A stretch of DNA of 14,224 nt from Cypionkella sp. (GTDB lineage Bacteria; Pseudomonadota; Alphaproteobacteria; Rhodobacterales; Rhodobacteraceae). Below the pieces are notes generated by a model that worked only from the letters and a program-made list of their open reading frames with translations, was not told the DNA's origin and did not search any database. Position numbers and translations under genes: made by a program. This document shows, in pieces, positions 8,869 to 14,224 of the stretch. The stretch spans positions 1 through 14,224 of the forward strand of contig JAGPBG010000013.1 in the NCBI GenBank assembly GCA_018063485.1. Direction: 5' to 3'. Each line of letters opens with the position of its first letter. Within the stretch, counting starts at the first letter, position 1.

Positions 8869-9801
8869 TCAGGCCTCACGCCAGATCGGGTTCGACCAGG
8901 CGCGTTTCCCTGCGGAGTCAATCACCGCCACGCGCAACCACGGGCTGCCCTCCATCCGCTCCAGCGGCACTTTGGTGCGGGTCATCGAATGGCCATGCAC
9001 CCCCTTGGCCGCGGTGCCCTGCCCCATCACCACCACCGACGCCGCCGCCGAGCTTTCAACAATCACTGCTTTCCCCTCCAGCCGCACATCATGCAATTGC
9101 GGCCCCTGTGACGAATAGAACGCCCCTGCTTTCAGCGCCGCCAACAGTGCCTCTGGTGTGTTTTCCGCCGCTTTCACCATCACCCATCCCCCAAAATGAT
9201 CCGGCTCGGAGAAATGTGCATCATCAGTGGCGATCAGTGACACCCTACGGCCTTCGGACAACAGATGATCTGCGATGGCGAATCCATCCGGGCGGTCACA
9301 GCCCATGGCGCAGCCGTGGTTGTAGATTTCCACCGCATGTGCCGCCGTCAGGCTGCGGGCATCCTCCAGCCGCAGGCCCGACCATTGCGGATGTGCAATG
9401 GCCACGAAAGCCCCCGCCGCAACTGCCCGCGCTGCAATCTCGGGCCCGGTTTCCTGATCAGGCAAAGGCGTGAAATGCGGTGCATTGCCGGGGGCGAAAT
9501 CAGCGGGCAGACCGACGGCCAGAATGTGCCACAACTCTCCGTTCAGCATCGCCCCGGAATGCAATTCCGCACCTGAAAGCGTGGTGAAATCATCGGTGCG
9601 ATAGGGCACGGTGTCCACGACCGGATAGTTCCAAAGTCCCAGGAAATGATCCGTCAACGCCATGAAGTCATAGCCTTCGGCACGATAACGGCGGCAGACT
9701 TCGGCCGGATCAAGCACACCGTCTGACCGCGTGGAATGCGTGTGCAGATTGCCGCGCCAAAAGCGGCCGGGGGCGGAAAAGGCAATTGGACGAACCGACA
9801 T
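8869..9801 (-). CDS. PHP-domain putative metal-dependent phosphoesterase
   Basis: The protein has 310 residues and no signal peptide. PHP-fold metal motifs are visible in order: GNLHTHSTRSDG (H20, H22, D27), ALTDHF (D51, H52), GAELHSG (E79, H81), then IAHPQWSG, EIYNHG and ATDDAHF near residues 155-235. The last part (about 240-310) is a beta-rich C-terminal extension ending in SNPIWREA. PHP proteins of this single-domain type hydrolyse phosphate esters with a trinuclear metal centre, but the substrate here is unknown. The start is ATG 9801, with GAGG 8 bases upstream. A GTG 12 bases further up is possible but worse placed. It is convergent with hutU and divergent from the ArsR gene, so membership in the hut pathway is not supported. 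Confidence 0.85.
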   Translation of the reverse strand: MSVRPIAFSAPGRFWRGNLHTHSTRSDGVLDPAEVCRRYRAEGYDFMALTDHFLGLWNYPVVDTVPYRTDDFTTLSGAELHSGAMLNGELWHILAVGLPADFAPGNAPHFTPLPDQETGPEIAARAVAAGAFVAIAHPQWSGLRLEDARSLTAAHAVEIYNHGCAMGCDRPDGFAIADHLLSEGRRVSLIATDDAHFSEPDHFGGWVMVKAAENTPEALLAALKAGAFYSSQGPQLHDVRLEGKAVIVESSAAASVVVMGQGTAAKGVHGHSMTRTKVPLERMEGSPWLRVAVIDSAGKRAWSNPIWREA

Positions 9802-9883
9802 GACAGACCTCACAAAGATTTGCGCACTCTAACCGGCAAGCGCCCGTAGTCCAGTGGCCAGACTCTCGCCATCGAGGTTTTGT

Positions 9884-9905
9884 TATGATATGAATGTTTG
9901 AATGT
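9884..9905 (+). promoter_or_regulatory. Possible control region of the ArsR/SqrR-like gene
   Basis: A -10-like TATGAT (9884-9889) is followed directly by two tandem copies of TGAATGT (9891-9897 and 9899-9905), 8 bp apart. GAAT is one half of the ATTC-N8-GAAT operator reported for SqrR, but the inverted partner ATTC is not present here. The -35 region is poor. The site is a candidate for autoregulation only. Confidence 0.3.
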
Positions 9906-9922
9906 GTTGAGAGAGAGCGTCG

Positions 9923-10273
9923 ATGTCAGGAGCCGAAGTGCAAGCACCGCAGACAGGCTGTGCAGCCCTGCCCCCCGAGGAAATGGCGCAGCAGGCAGCA
10001 GAGGCGGCCACCTTTCTCAAGGCCTTGTCGCATGAGGGCCGGCTGATGATTCTGTGCCATTTGTCGTCGGGTGAAAAAACCGTGACCGAACTGGAAGAGC
10101 GCCTGGGCGCAAGGCAGGCGGCGGTCAGCCAGCAATTGGCCCGGCTGCGCTCGGAAGGCCTTGTCGCAGCAAGACGTGATGGCAAGACCATCCATTATTC
10201 CATTTCGGATGCGCGCGCTGGCGCGATCATGGCACTGGTCTATGATCTCTTTTGTGCAAGACAGGCCGCCTAG
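9923..10273 (+). CDS. ArsR-family regulator, SqrR/BigR-like persulfide sensor
   Basis: The protein has 116 residues and is a winged helix-turn-helix dimer-type repressor. The ArsR core is clear: LKALSHEGRLMILCHL, then VTELEERLGARQAAVSQQLARLRSEGLV (recognition helix), then a wing at RRDGKTIHYS. Three cysteines are present, at 13, 45 and 111. Their spacings of 32 and 66 residues equal those of Cys9, Cys41 and Cys107 in Rhodobacter capsulatus SqrR. In SqrR, Cys41 and Cys107 form a polysulfide bridge when the cell meets reactive sulfur and repression is lifted. The classical ArsR metal-site ELCVC-type motif is absent, which argues against arsenic sensing. The start is ATG 9923, with GAGAGAGAG upstream. 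Calling it SqrR itself is likely but not proven, as no sulfide gene adjoins it. The stop overlaps that of the next gene on the opposite strand. Confidence 0.85.
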   Translation: MSGAEVQAPQTGCAALPPEEMAQQAAEAATFLKALSHEGRLMILCHLSSGEKTVTELEERLGARQAAVSQQLARLRSEGLVAARRDGKTIHYSISDARAGAIMALVYDLFCARQAA

Positions 10274-11013
10274 CCACGCCCGATATAGGGCATGTCGCGC
10301 GCCATCAGAGTCATGAAGGGCACATTCACCGACAGCGGCAGTTGCGCCATATGCAGCACCGCTTGGGCGGCATGAACGGTGCCAAAAACCGGTTCCGGGG
10401 CCATATGGCCATCCGCCTGTGGCACTCCCTGGCCAAACCGAGAGGTCATATCGCTCAACGCATTGCCGATGTCGATCTGCCCGCAAGCGATGTTGAACGC
10501 GCGCCCATCCAGCGCCAAACTGCGGGTCAGCCCGGTAACCGCGTGTTTCGACATCGTATAAGGGGCAGATCCGGGGCGCGGCACATGGGCGGAAACCGAG
10601 CCGTTGTTGATGATCCGCCCGCCTTGGGGCGATTGCGCCCGCATCATGCCAAAGGCCGCGCGCGCGCACAAAAACATGCCCGTGATGTTGGTCTGGCAAA
10701 GCTCCAGCCAATCCTGCACCGGGATTTCATCAATTGGTGCAGGCTTGGCGAAGATACCGGCGTTGTTGAACAACACATCCAGCCGACCAAAACCCGCCTG
10801 CACCGCCGTAAATCCCGCATCCACCTGTTCGGGTCTGCCCACATCGGCCACCACGATCAATGCCTCGTTTGCCTGCGCAGTTTCCTCAAGTCTCTCACGC
10901 TGCCGCCCCAACAGGGCCACGCGCCATCCCTGTTGCAAAAAGGCCCGCGCCGTAGCGCGGCCAATGCCACCGCCTGCCCCGGTGATCAGGATCGATCTTG
11001 CGTCAATGCTCAT
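10270..11013 (-). CDS. Short-chain dehydrogenase/reductase (SDR)
   Basis: The protein has 247 residues, typical of classical SDRs. It shows the NAD(P)-binding TGAGGGIG (11-18), NNAG (83-86), the structural Asn N109, and the catalytic Ser-Tyr-Lys set: S139 (or S141), Y152 and K156 (YTMSK). The substrate is unknown; family members oxidise or reduce alcohols and ketones. The start is ATG 11013, preceded by TGAGG; the frame is open upstream to 11070 but the fold begins at SILITGAGG. A perfect 17-bp palindrome lies 27 bp before the start. Its stop (CTA on the plus strand) shares CTAG with the stop of the ArsR gene. Confidence 0.9.
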   Translation of the reverse strand: MSIDARSILITGAGGGIGRATARAFLQQGWRVALLGRQRERLEETAQANEALIVVADVGRPEQVDAGFTAVQAGFGRLDVLFNNAGIFAKPAPIDEIPVQDWLELCQTNITGMFLCARAAFGMMRAQSPQGGRIINNGSVSAHVPRPGSAPYTMSKHAVTGLTRSLALDGRAFNIACGQIDIGNALSDMTSRFGQGVPQADGHMAPEPVFGTVHAAQAVLHMAQLPLSVNVPFMTLMARDMPYIGRG

Positions 11014-11578
11014 ATTGGCCTCATTCCACATACACGCCCACCGGCATATTGCCGGTTTGATGGACAACAATTCAAGGCTACATAAGGCGGGTCTCGACTT
11101 TCACGGGTTGGAACTGGCCGGATTCAAATGGCGGCAGCTCAAGAGAACGCCCCCGGAGTGTACCAGCGCCCTGCCCCTCTCGAAGATCAAGCGCAGTCAT
11201 CGCATTGTTTTCAAGATCAGTGGAATGAGAAGTGACCGAAGGAATCCGCTTGGCGCACCCGTGAAAGGAATGAACTCACATCCTTTGATCTGGGTTCACG
11301 GCCATACGAGAAACTGCCATGCGTACCTGGCAAAACGAACTTTCGGGACTCTGGCGGATGCAGTCGATCTTTCTCCCCTGATATGCAGACAGACCCGACA
11401 TGGGCAAAGGGCACAATAGCCACCGAGCGCCCTGCCGATCAAACCATCCTTGTGGTCACTGGCTTGGCTTGATGTGGCGCGGGGCACTCAGGGAAAGAAA
11501 TCCCCGTTCCACAGCAGGGGTTGCAAGTACCTGCCCTCGCAATATGGTGGGAAGCAGATCTTGCCCGGAGTAAACATT
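11014..11578. other. 565-bp intergenic region without a recognisable gene
   Basis: The region between the SDR and the lytic transglycosylase has short open frames on both strands, for example plus 11225-11419 and minus 11217-11423. None has a good ribosome site or a sequence I recognise. It reads as less GC-rich than the flanking genes. It holds the palindrome at 11040-11056 and a small AAAGGA/TCCTTT inverted repeat near 11272-11294. It could be a decayed gene or contain a small RNA; the sequence alone does not show which. Confidence 0.4.
11040..11056. promoter_or_regulatory. Perfect 17-bp palindrome upstream of the SDR gene
   Basis: ACCGGCA-TAT-TGCCGGT has 7-bp perfect arms and a 3-bp centre, 27 bp before the SDR start codon. 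The length, symmetry and position suit a dimeric repressor operator. No regulator in the window can be assigned to it with confidence. Confidence 0.45.
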
Positions 11579-12376
11579 TTGTCGCTGTCCCTTCGCCTTG
11601 CCGCCCTGATCCTGCCCCTGCTTTCCATGCCCGCCAATGCAGCCCCCTGCAGCAATGACGGAGGCCAATTCGAAGCGTGGAAGCCCCAGATCGCCGCCGA
11701 GGCCAAGGCCGCTGGCGTTGGCCCCAAAGGCTTGGCGGCGCTTCAGGGTGCCAGTTATTCCAAGGCCACCATCGCCGCCGACCGCAACCAGAAAAGTTTC
11801 AAATACACGATCGAGAAATTCCTCAAGGTGCGCGGGGCGGATACAATCGTGAAACAGGGCCGTGCCCGCAAGGCCAAGAGCCCCGGATTCTACGCCGATC
11901 TTGAAGCAAGATACGGCGTCCCTGCCGGGGTGGTCCTGACCATCCATGGCATGGAAACCGGCTTTGGCGGATTTATGGGCGATACCAATGTGGTTTCGGC
12001 CATAGCCACCTTGTCCTATGATTGCCGCCGCACGGATTTCTTCACACCGCATCTGATTGCGGCACTTGAACTGGTGGACCGAGGTGTCATCACAACCGCC
12101 TCGATCGGGGCCAAACATGGAGAATTGGGCCATACTCAGTTCTTGCCCGGGAACGCCCTGCGTTACGGCGCCGATGGCAATGGTGATGGGGTGATCAACC
12201 TCAACGATTCGGCCGATGCTTTGGCCTCAACTGCCAATTATCTGGCACAAAAGGGTTGGCGCGCCGGCGCAGGCTATCAAAAAGGTGAGCCGAATTACCC
12301 GGTGATCAAGGAATGGAATGCCGCCAGCGTCTATCAGGAAGCAATTGCCATCATGGCAGCAAGAATCGACCGCTGA
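11579..12376 (+). CDS. Secreted lytic murein transglycosylase, MltB family
   Basis: From TTG 11579 the protein has 265 residues. It begins with a Sec signal peptide: a short Arg-containing start, a hydrophobic core LAALILPLL, and a likely cleavage after PANA near residue 21. The mature enzyme would cut peptidoglycan in the periplasm, forming 1,6-anhydro-muropeptides. The catalytic glutamate E126 stands in IHGMETGFGG. A complete EF-hand-like calcium loop, DGNGDGVINLND (199-210), matches the one known in E. coli Slt35/MltB. Cys24 and Cys149 might pair. There is no lipobox, so it is soluble rather than a lipoprotein. The TTG start is chosen because CGGAG (11566-11570) lies 8 bases upstream and only this start puts the signal peptide at the N terminus. 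The in-frame ATG at 11450 would bury it. Confidence 0.88.
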   Translation: MSLSLRLAALILPLLSMPANAAPCSNDGGQFEAWKPQIAAEAKAAGVGPKGLAALQGASYSKATIAADRNQKSFKYTIEKFLKVRGADTIVKQGRARKAKSPGFYADLEARYGVPAGVVLTIHGMETGFGGFMGDTNVVSAIATLSYDCRRTDFFTPHLIAALELVDRGVITTASIGAKHGELGHTQFLPGNALRYGADGNGDGVINLNDSADALASTANYLAQKGWRAGAGYQKGEPNYPVIKEWNAASVYQEAIAIMAARIDR

Positions 12377-12392
12377 GGGTGCAAATTCCCTC

Positions 12393-12421
12393 TTGCCCTA
12401 CGCGCCAACCTCGCCTATTCA
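12393..12421 (+). promoter_or_regulatory. Probable tRNA-Glu promoter
   Basis: TTGCCC (12393-12398) and TATTCA (12416-12421) are 17 bases apart. Transcription would start about 3-5 bases before the mature tRNA 5' end at 12432. This fits the short leaders usual for tRNA genes. Confidence 0.5.
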
Positions 12422-12431
12422 GCGCCGCAGT

Positions 12432-12506
12432 GGCCCGTTCGTCTATCGGTTAGGACATCTGGTTTTCAACCAGGCAAGAGGGGTTCGACTCCCCTACGGG
12501 CTGCCA
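12432..12506 (+). tRNA. tRNA-Glu (anticodon TTC)
   Basis: The 75-base gene folds as a cloverleaf. The acceptor stem pairs GGCCCGT (12432-12438) with ACGGGCT (12496-12502), including a terminal G-U pair. The anticodon arm is TCTGG-TTTTCAA-CCAGG with TTC at positions 34-36. The T arm is GAGGGGTTCGACTCCCC-like with the GTTCGA loop. G73 and an encoded CCA (12504-12506) close the 3' end. A run of seven T (12515-12521) shortly after probably ends transcription. This tRNA is the likely integration target of the neighbouring recombinase. Confidence 0.97.
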
Positions 12507-12511
12507 CTTAC

Positions 12512-13612
12512 TCATTTTTTTACTTTCCTTTCAATAGGTTTCGTGGTGTTTGTGTCCAACATTGGCGACAGGTTGGACAAGTTTTGTTCCGGGTTTGCCC
12601 CGTAAACCTTTGCCATTCCGCTTGCGGCGAGTTTAGCACGGTTGGCTTTTTTGGTGTAAGTGGCCCCCTCTTTCGGGCTGGAATGGCCCAACAAACTCAT
12701 TACCTCATATTCGTTTCCGCCCAGGTCGGCCATACTGGTAGCCGCTCCTTTCCGCAGGCCGTGTGCAGAGCAATGCGACAGGCCAGCCAGCTTGCATTGA
12801 TCCTTGAACCAATTACCAAACGTGGTCGGCTTGTATGGCAGCCCGCGCCCGTGGGTGACAAATATCATTTGATCAGCCGGAACACGGCGCAACTTTATTT
12901 GCAGGTCTGGCATGATTGGAATATGGGCTGAAACACCAGTCTTCCCGCGCCGATAGCTGATCACGCCATTTTGGACGTTTTGCCAGCCCATGCCCGCCAC
13001 GTCTTGCCGGGATGCGCCAGTGGTCAAGATCAACAGACAAGCGAGTCGAGCCTTAGTTCCATCACCGTGAAAAGCGAGAAACTGCGCAATCTCTGCCGCA
13101 GTCCAGGTGTGATAGCCATCTGGATTCACCTTCAAACGATCAGCAAATCGGGCGGGGTTGAACGTGATGCCCATTCCCATCCTGATTGCGAAATTGAAGA
13201 GTATCGACAGATTCTTCTTCACCGTGTTTGCGGCGGTTGGCCCTGACTTCTTGGCCATTAGCTTTTCGACATGGTAGGTCTTGAAGACCCTGAATTTTGC
13301 AGTGCCGGCGATGCCGCGCAACCAATCCAATTCGCCGCGAATTGACCGCTTTCGGCTGACCGAAAGATTCTTATACCTTGCGCTGCCCAGGTAGTTTTCA
13401 ATAAGCCCTGCCAGCGTGTCGGCAGGTGTTGTGCTGCGCGTGGGGGCGCTTGCCCCTTGAACCGCTGCATCATAGGCGGCACGAAACGCAACTGACCCAT
13501 ATGGCCCCGGCAAATAGCAGTTAGAGCCTTTACTGCGAAAGCGGTAGCAAACCTTCCCTCGGGGGTTTACCGCGCGTGTAACGCCGGGAAATGGGTTCTT
13601 GGTCCTTTTCAT
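12512..13612 (-). CDS. Tyrosine-family site-specific integrase of a tRNA-Glu-integrated element
   Basis: The protein has 366 residues. After an N-terminal arm-binding type domain (about 1-60) comes a SAM-like core-binding domain (about 65-160), then the catalytic domain with all expected residues: R202 (TGASRQD), K224 (RRGKTG), H284 and R287 (HGLRKG), H310 (LLGHSS) and nucleophile Y319 (ATYTKK). It should cut and rejoin the element's att sites, which makes it functional by sequence. The start is ATG 13612, sharing ATGA with the preceding small gene. The frame is open to 13888, but that stretch overlaps the small gene and does not resemble an integrase. The gene ends 5 bases from the tRNA CCA, so it marks the left edge of an island or prophage running right. 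It looks less GC-rich than the hut genes, as expected of transferred DNA. Confidence 0.93.
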   Translation of the reverse strand: MKRTKNPFPGVTRAVNPRGKVCYRFRSKGSNCYLPGPYGSVAFRAAYDAAVQGASAPTRSTTPADTLAGLIENYLGSARYKNLSVSRKRSIRGELDWLRGIAGTAKFRVFKTYHVEKLMAKKSGPTAANTVKKNLSILFNFAIRMGMGITFNPARFADRLKVNPDGYHTWTAAEIAQFLAFHGDGTKARLACLLILTTGASRQDVAGMGWQNVQNGVISYRRGKTGVSAHIPIMPDLQIKLRRVPADQMIFVTHGRGLPYKPTTFGNWFKDQCKLAGLSHCSAHGLRKGAATSMADLGGNEYEVMSLLGHSSPKEGATYTKKANRAKLAASGMAKVYGANPEQNLSNLSPMLDTNTTKPIERKVKK

Positions 13613-13788
13613 TCCAACAGTCTGTCCAGATGATCCAATGCCGAAGTGTCGCTTGCCTCGCCAACTGTTATTCTGTGCGATCCATCCAGTGTCGCACAAA
13701 TGCAGAATTTTTCGATACCCTCTTGCTTGAGCGTCCGAATGTAGCGCGTCAGGTCGGCCTGTTTTAGAAGCGCGGGTTTGTTTGCCAT
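13609..13788 (-). CDS. Small conserved-type protein coupled to the integrase, function unknown
   Basis: The protein has 59 residues and begins MANKPALLKQADLTRYIRTL. The opening helix ending in QADLTRYI resembles short proteins I recall upstream of integrases in alphaproteobacterial islands; that memory is unchecked. A strand-rich middle (EKFCICATLDGSHRITVG) and an acidic tail (DTSALDHLDRLLE) follow. The stop overlaps the integrase start as ATGA, so the two are translated together. Start choice: ATG 13788 fits that pattern; an in-frame ATG at 13833 would add 15 residues. It lacks an obvious helix-turn-helix, so an excisionase role is possible but not shown. Confidence 0.65.
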   Translation of the reverse strand: MANKPALLKQADLTRYIRTLKQEGIEKFCICATLDGSHRITVGEASDTSALDHLDRLLE

Positions 13789-13860
13789 TGTAGCACCACT
13801 TGAATCCAATGTTGCAGAAGCTATTTTTGCCATCGCATAGCGGGTTTAAGGCGGTGTGCA

Positions 13861-13896
13861 GGCCGGTCATGGCTGATGACAGAGACATGCCCGGCC
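13861..13896. repeat. Imperfect inverted repeat with 11-bp arms
   Basis: GGCCGGTCATG (13861-13871) and CATGCCCGGCC (13886-13896) pair at 10 of 11 positions around a 14-base loop. The repeat lies some 75 bp upstream of the small integrase-partner gene and could be an operator or an excision-protein site. Confidence 0.5.
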
Positions 13897-13902
13897 CGCA
13901 CT

Positions 13903-13929
13903 GTGAGCGTTAATTTATGACCCGCTCAC
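13903..13929. repeat. Inverted repeat with 7-bp arms
   Basis: GTGAGCG (13903-13909) and CGCTCAC (13923-13929) are perfect complements around an AT-rich 13-base spacer. The arm spacing of about two helical turns is suitable for a dimeric regulator. Confidence 0.45.
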
Positions 13930-13934
13930 TGGTC

Positions 13935-13958
13935 TCGACAGCGCGTGGACGCTGTCGA
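13935..13958. repeat. Perfect hairpin with 9-bp stem
   Basis: TCGACAGCG-CGTGGA-CGCTGTCGA has perfect 9-bp arms and a 6-base loop. No T-run follows on either strand, so it is unlikely to be an intrinsic terminator. Confidence 0.55.
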
Positions 13959-14140
13959 ATGGCCCGTGTAAAATCCCACCAAAACACAGGCCAAACTGAA
14001 TTATGCGCCGGGGTTGCGATACCAGCCGCGCCAGCCGTGGAACGCGGCCCCAACAGCCCATACAAGGCGGAATTCCATGCCAATACGGTTCCAAGAGCCG
14101 CGCGCCTCGACCACAGGTGCATCTTAGCCCGACAGGAGCT

Positions 14141-14210
14141 ATGCCCGAAAGTTGACGGGGCGGTAAAAAGTCGATTCATTTTGGGTGCTGGACCGTCTAT
14201 ATTCGGGCAT
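14141..14210. repeat. Widely spaced 9-bp inverted repeat at the right edge
   Basis: ATGCCCGAA (14141-14149) and TTCGGGCAT (14202-14210) are exact complements 52 bases apart. They could be the two binding arms of a regulator or the ends of a very small insertion. The right arm overlaps the possible ATG at 14209. Confidence 0.45.
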
Positions 14211-14224
14211 GATTACATTGCGCG

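Larger units (their letters stand above)
13789..14224. other. Right-end region without a confident gene; repeat-rich control region
   Basis: No frame here has convincing coding features. Open frames on the minus strand, such as 13910-14179, lack a ribosome site and are rich in Arg, Trp and Ala in the way of shadow frames. The stretch lies upstream of the integrase operon and carries several inverted repeats listed separately. Near the right edge an ATG at 14209 (plus), with a TATATT -10-like element at 14198-14203, might begin a gene running out of the window; only five codons are visible. Confidence 0.4.

Noticed and set aside
9841..9870. tRNA-like fragment (CGCCCGTAGTCCAGTGG) upstream of the ArsR gene
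   Set aside because: It resembles a tRNA D-arm start briefly but no cloverleaf or T arm follows.
10604..11419. 271-aa plus-strand frame across the SDR and the gap
   Set aside because: Its first half is opposite the SDR gene and its second half has no recognisable domain or start signal.
11450..11578. ATG 11450 as the start of the lytic transglycosylase
   Set aside because: It would place the signal peptide inside the protein; TTG 11579 has a better ribosome site.
13613..13888. N-terminal extension of the integrase to 13888
   Set aside because: It overlaps the small coupled gene, does not resemble integrase sequence, and the ATGA junction supports the start at 13612.
14001..14078. 25-aa minus-strand frame opening MEFRLVWAVG and ending GWYRNPGA
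   Set aside because: The Trp-rich peptide caught the eye as phage-like, but it is too short, has no ribosome site and has no recognised family.
13910..14179. 89-aa minus-strand frame upstream of the integrase operon
   Set aside because: It has no ribosome site, covers the hairpins, and its composition looks like a chance frame in GC-rich DNA.
1..14224. CRISPR arrays or full insertion sequences
   Set aside because: No regularly spaced repeats and no transposase with paired ends were seen anywhere in the window.

Overview
The window looks like chromosomal DNA of an alphaproteobacterium, most likely Rhodobacterales (Rhodobacter/Roseobacter relatives). The reasons are high-GC coding sequence, the hutF-hutC / hutI-hutH-hutU layout, an ArsR regulator with the cysteine spacing of Rhodobacter SqrR, and an alphaproteobacterial-type tRNA-Glu. 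This placement is an inference from gene content; no database search was run.

Layout. (1) 1-1302, minus strand: the N-terminal 434 residues of a covalent-FAD dimethylglycine/sarcosine-dehydrogenase-like enzyme, cut by the window edge. It is divergent from a LysR regulator (1402-2259, plus). The 99-bp gap holds a perfect TGATCG-N7-CGATCA box centred about 65 bp upstream of the enzyme gene's probable transcription start, the classical LysR geometry. (2) 2256-8794: a histidine-utilisation (hut) locus. hutF and hutC run leftwards with ATGA-coupled stop and start. hutI, hutH and hutU run rightwards. Both arms start from a 72-bp region in which a perfect palindrome, TATGT-GCAG-ACATA, lies across overlapping promoters and is the likely HutC operator. 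The encoded route is histidine > urocanate (HutH) > imidazolonepropionate (HutU) > formiminoglutamate (HutI) > formylglutamate + NH3 (HutF). The last enzyme, formylglutamate deformylase (HutG), is not in the window. (3) 8869-11013: a PHP-fold putative metal-dependent phosphoesterase (minus), an SqrR-like persulfide-sensing ArsR regulator (plus) and a short-chain dehydrogenase (minus). The last two are convergent and share a CTAG stop. (4) 11014-11578: a 565-bp stretch without a recognisable gene, apart from a 17-bp perfect palindrome near the dehydrogenase start. (5) 11579-12376: a secreted MltB-type lytic transglycosylase that starts at TTG. (6) 12432-12506: tRNA-Glu(UUC). Five bases beyond its CCA end lies the stop codon of a tyrosine recombinase (12512-13612, minus), preceded by an ATGA-coupled 59-aa partner gene. 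This is the edge of an integrated element that extends right of the window. (7) 13789-14224: no confident gene, but an unusual cluster of inverted repeats in the probable control region of the integrase operon.

The core of the window is ordinary, well-preserved metabolism. The parts most worth a second look are the SqrR-type sensor with no sulfide gene beside it, the control regions, which can be read in some detail, and the tRNA-Glu island edge with its small integrase partner and repeat cluster. I did not find a clear new defence or mobile system inside the window. If one exists, it is more likely to be the cargo to the right of the integrase.
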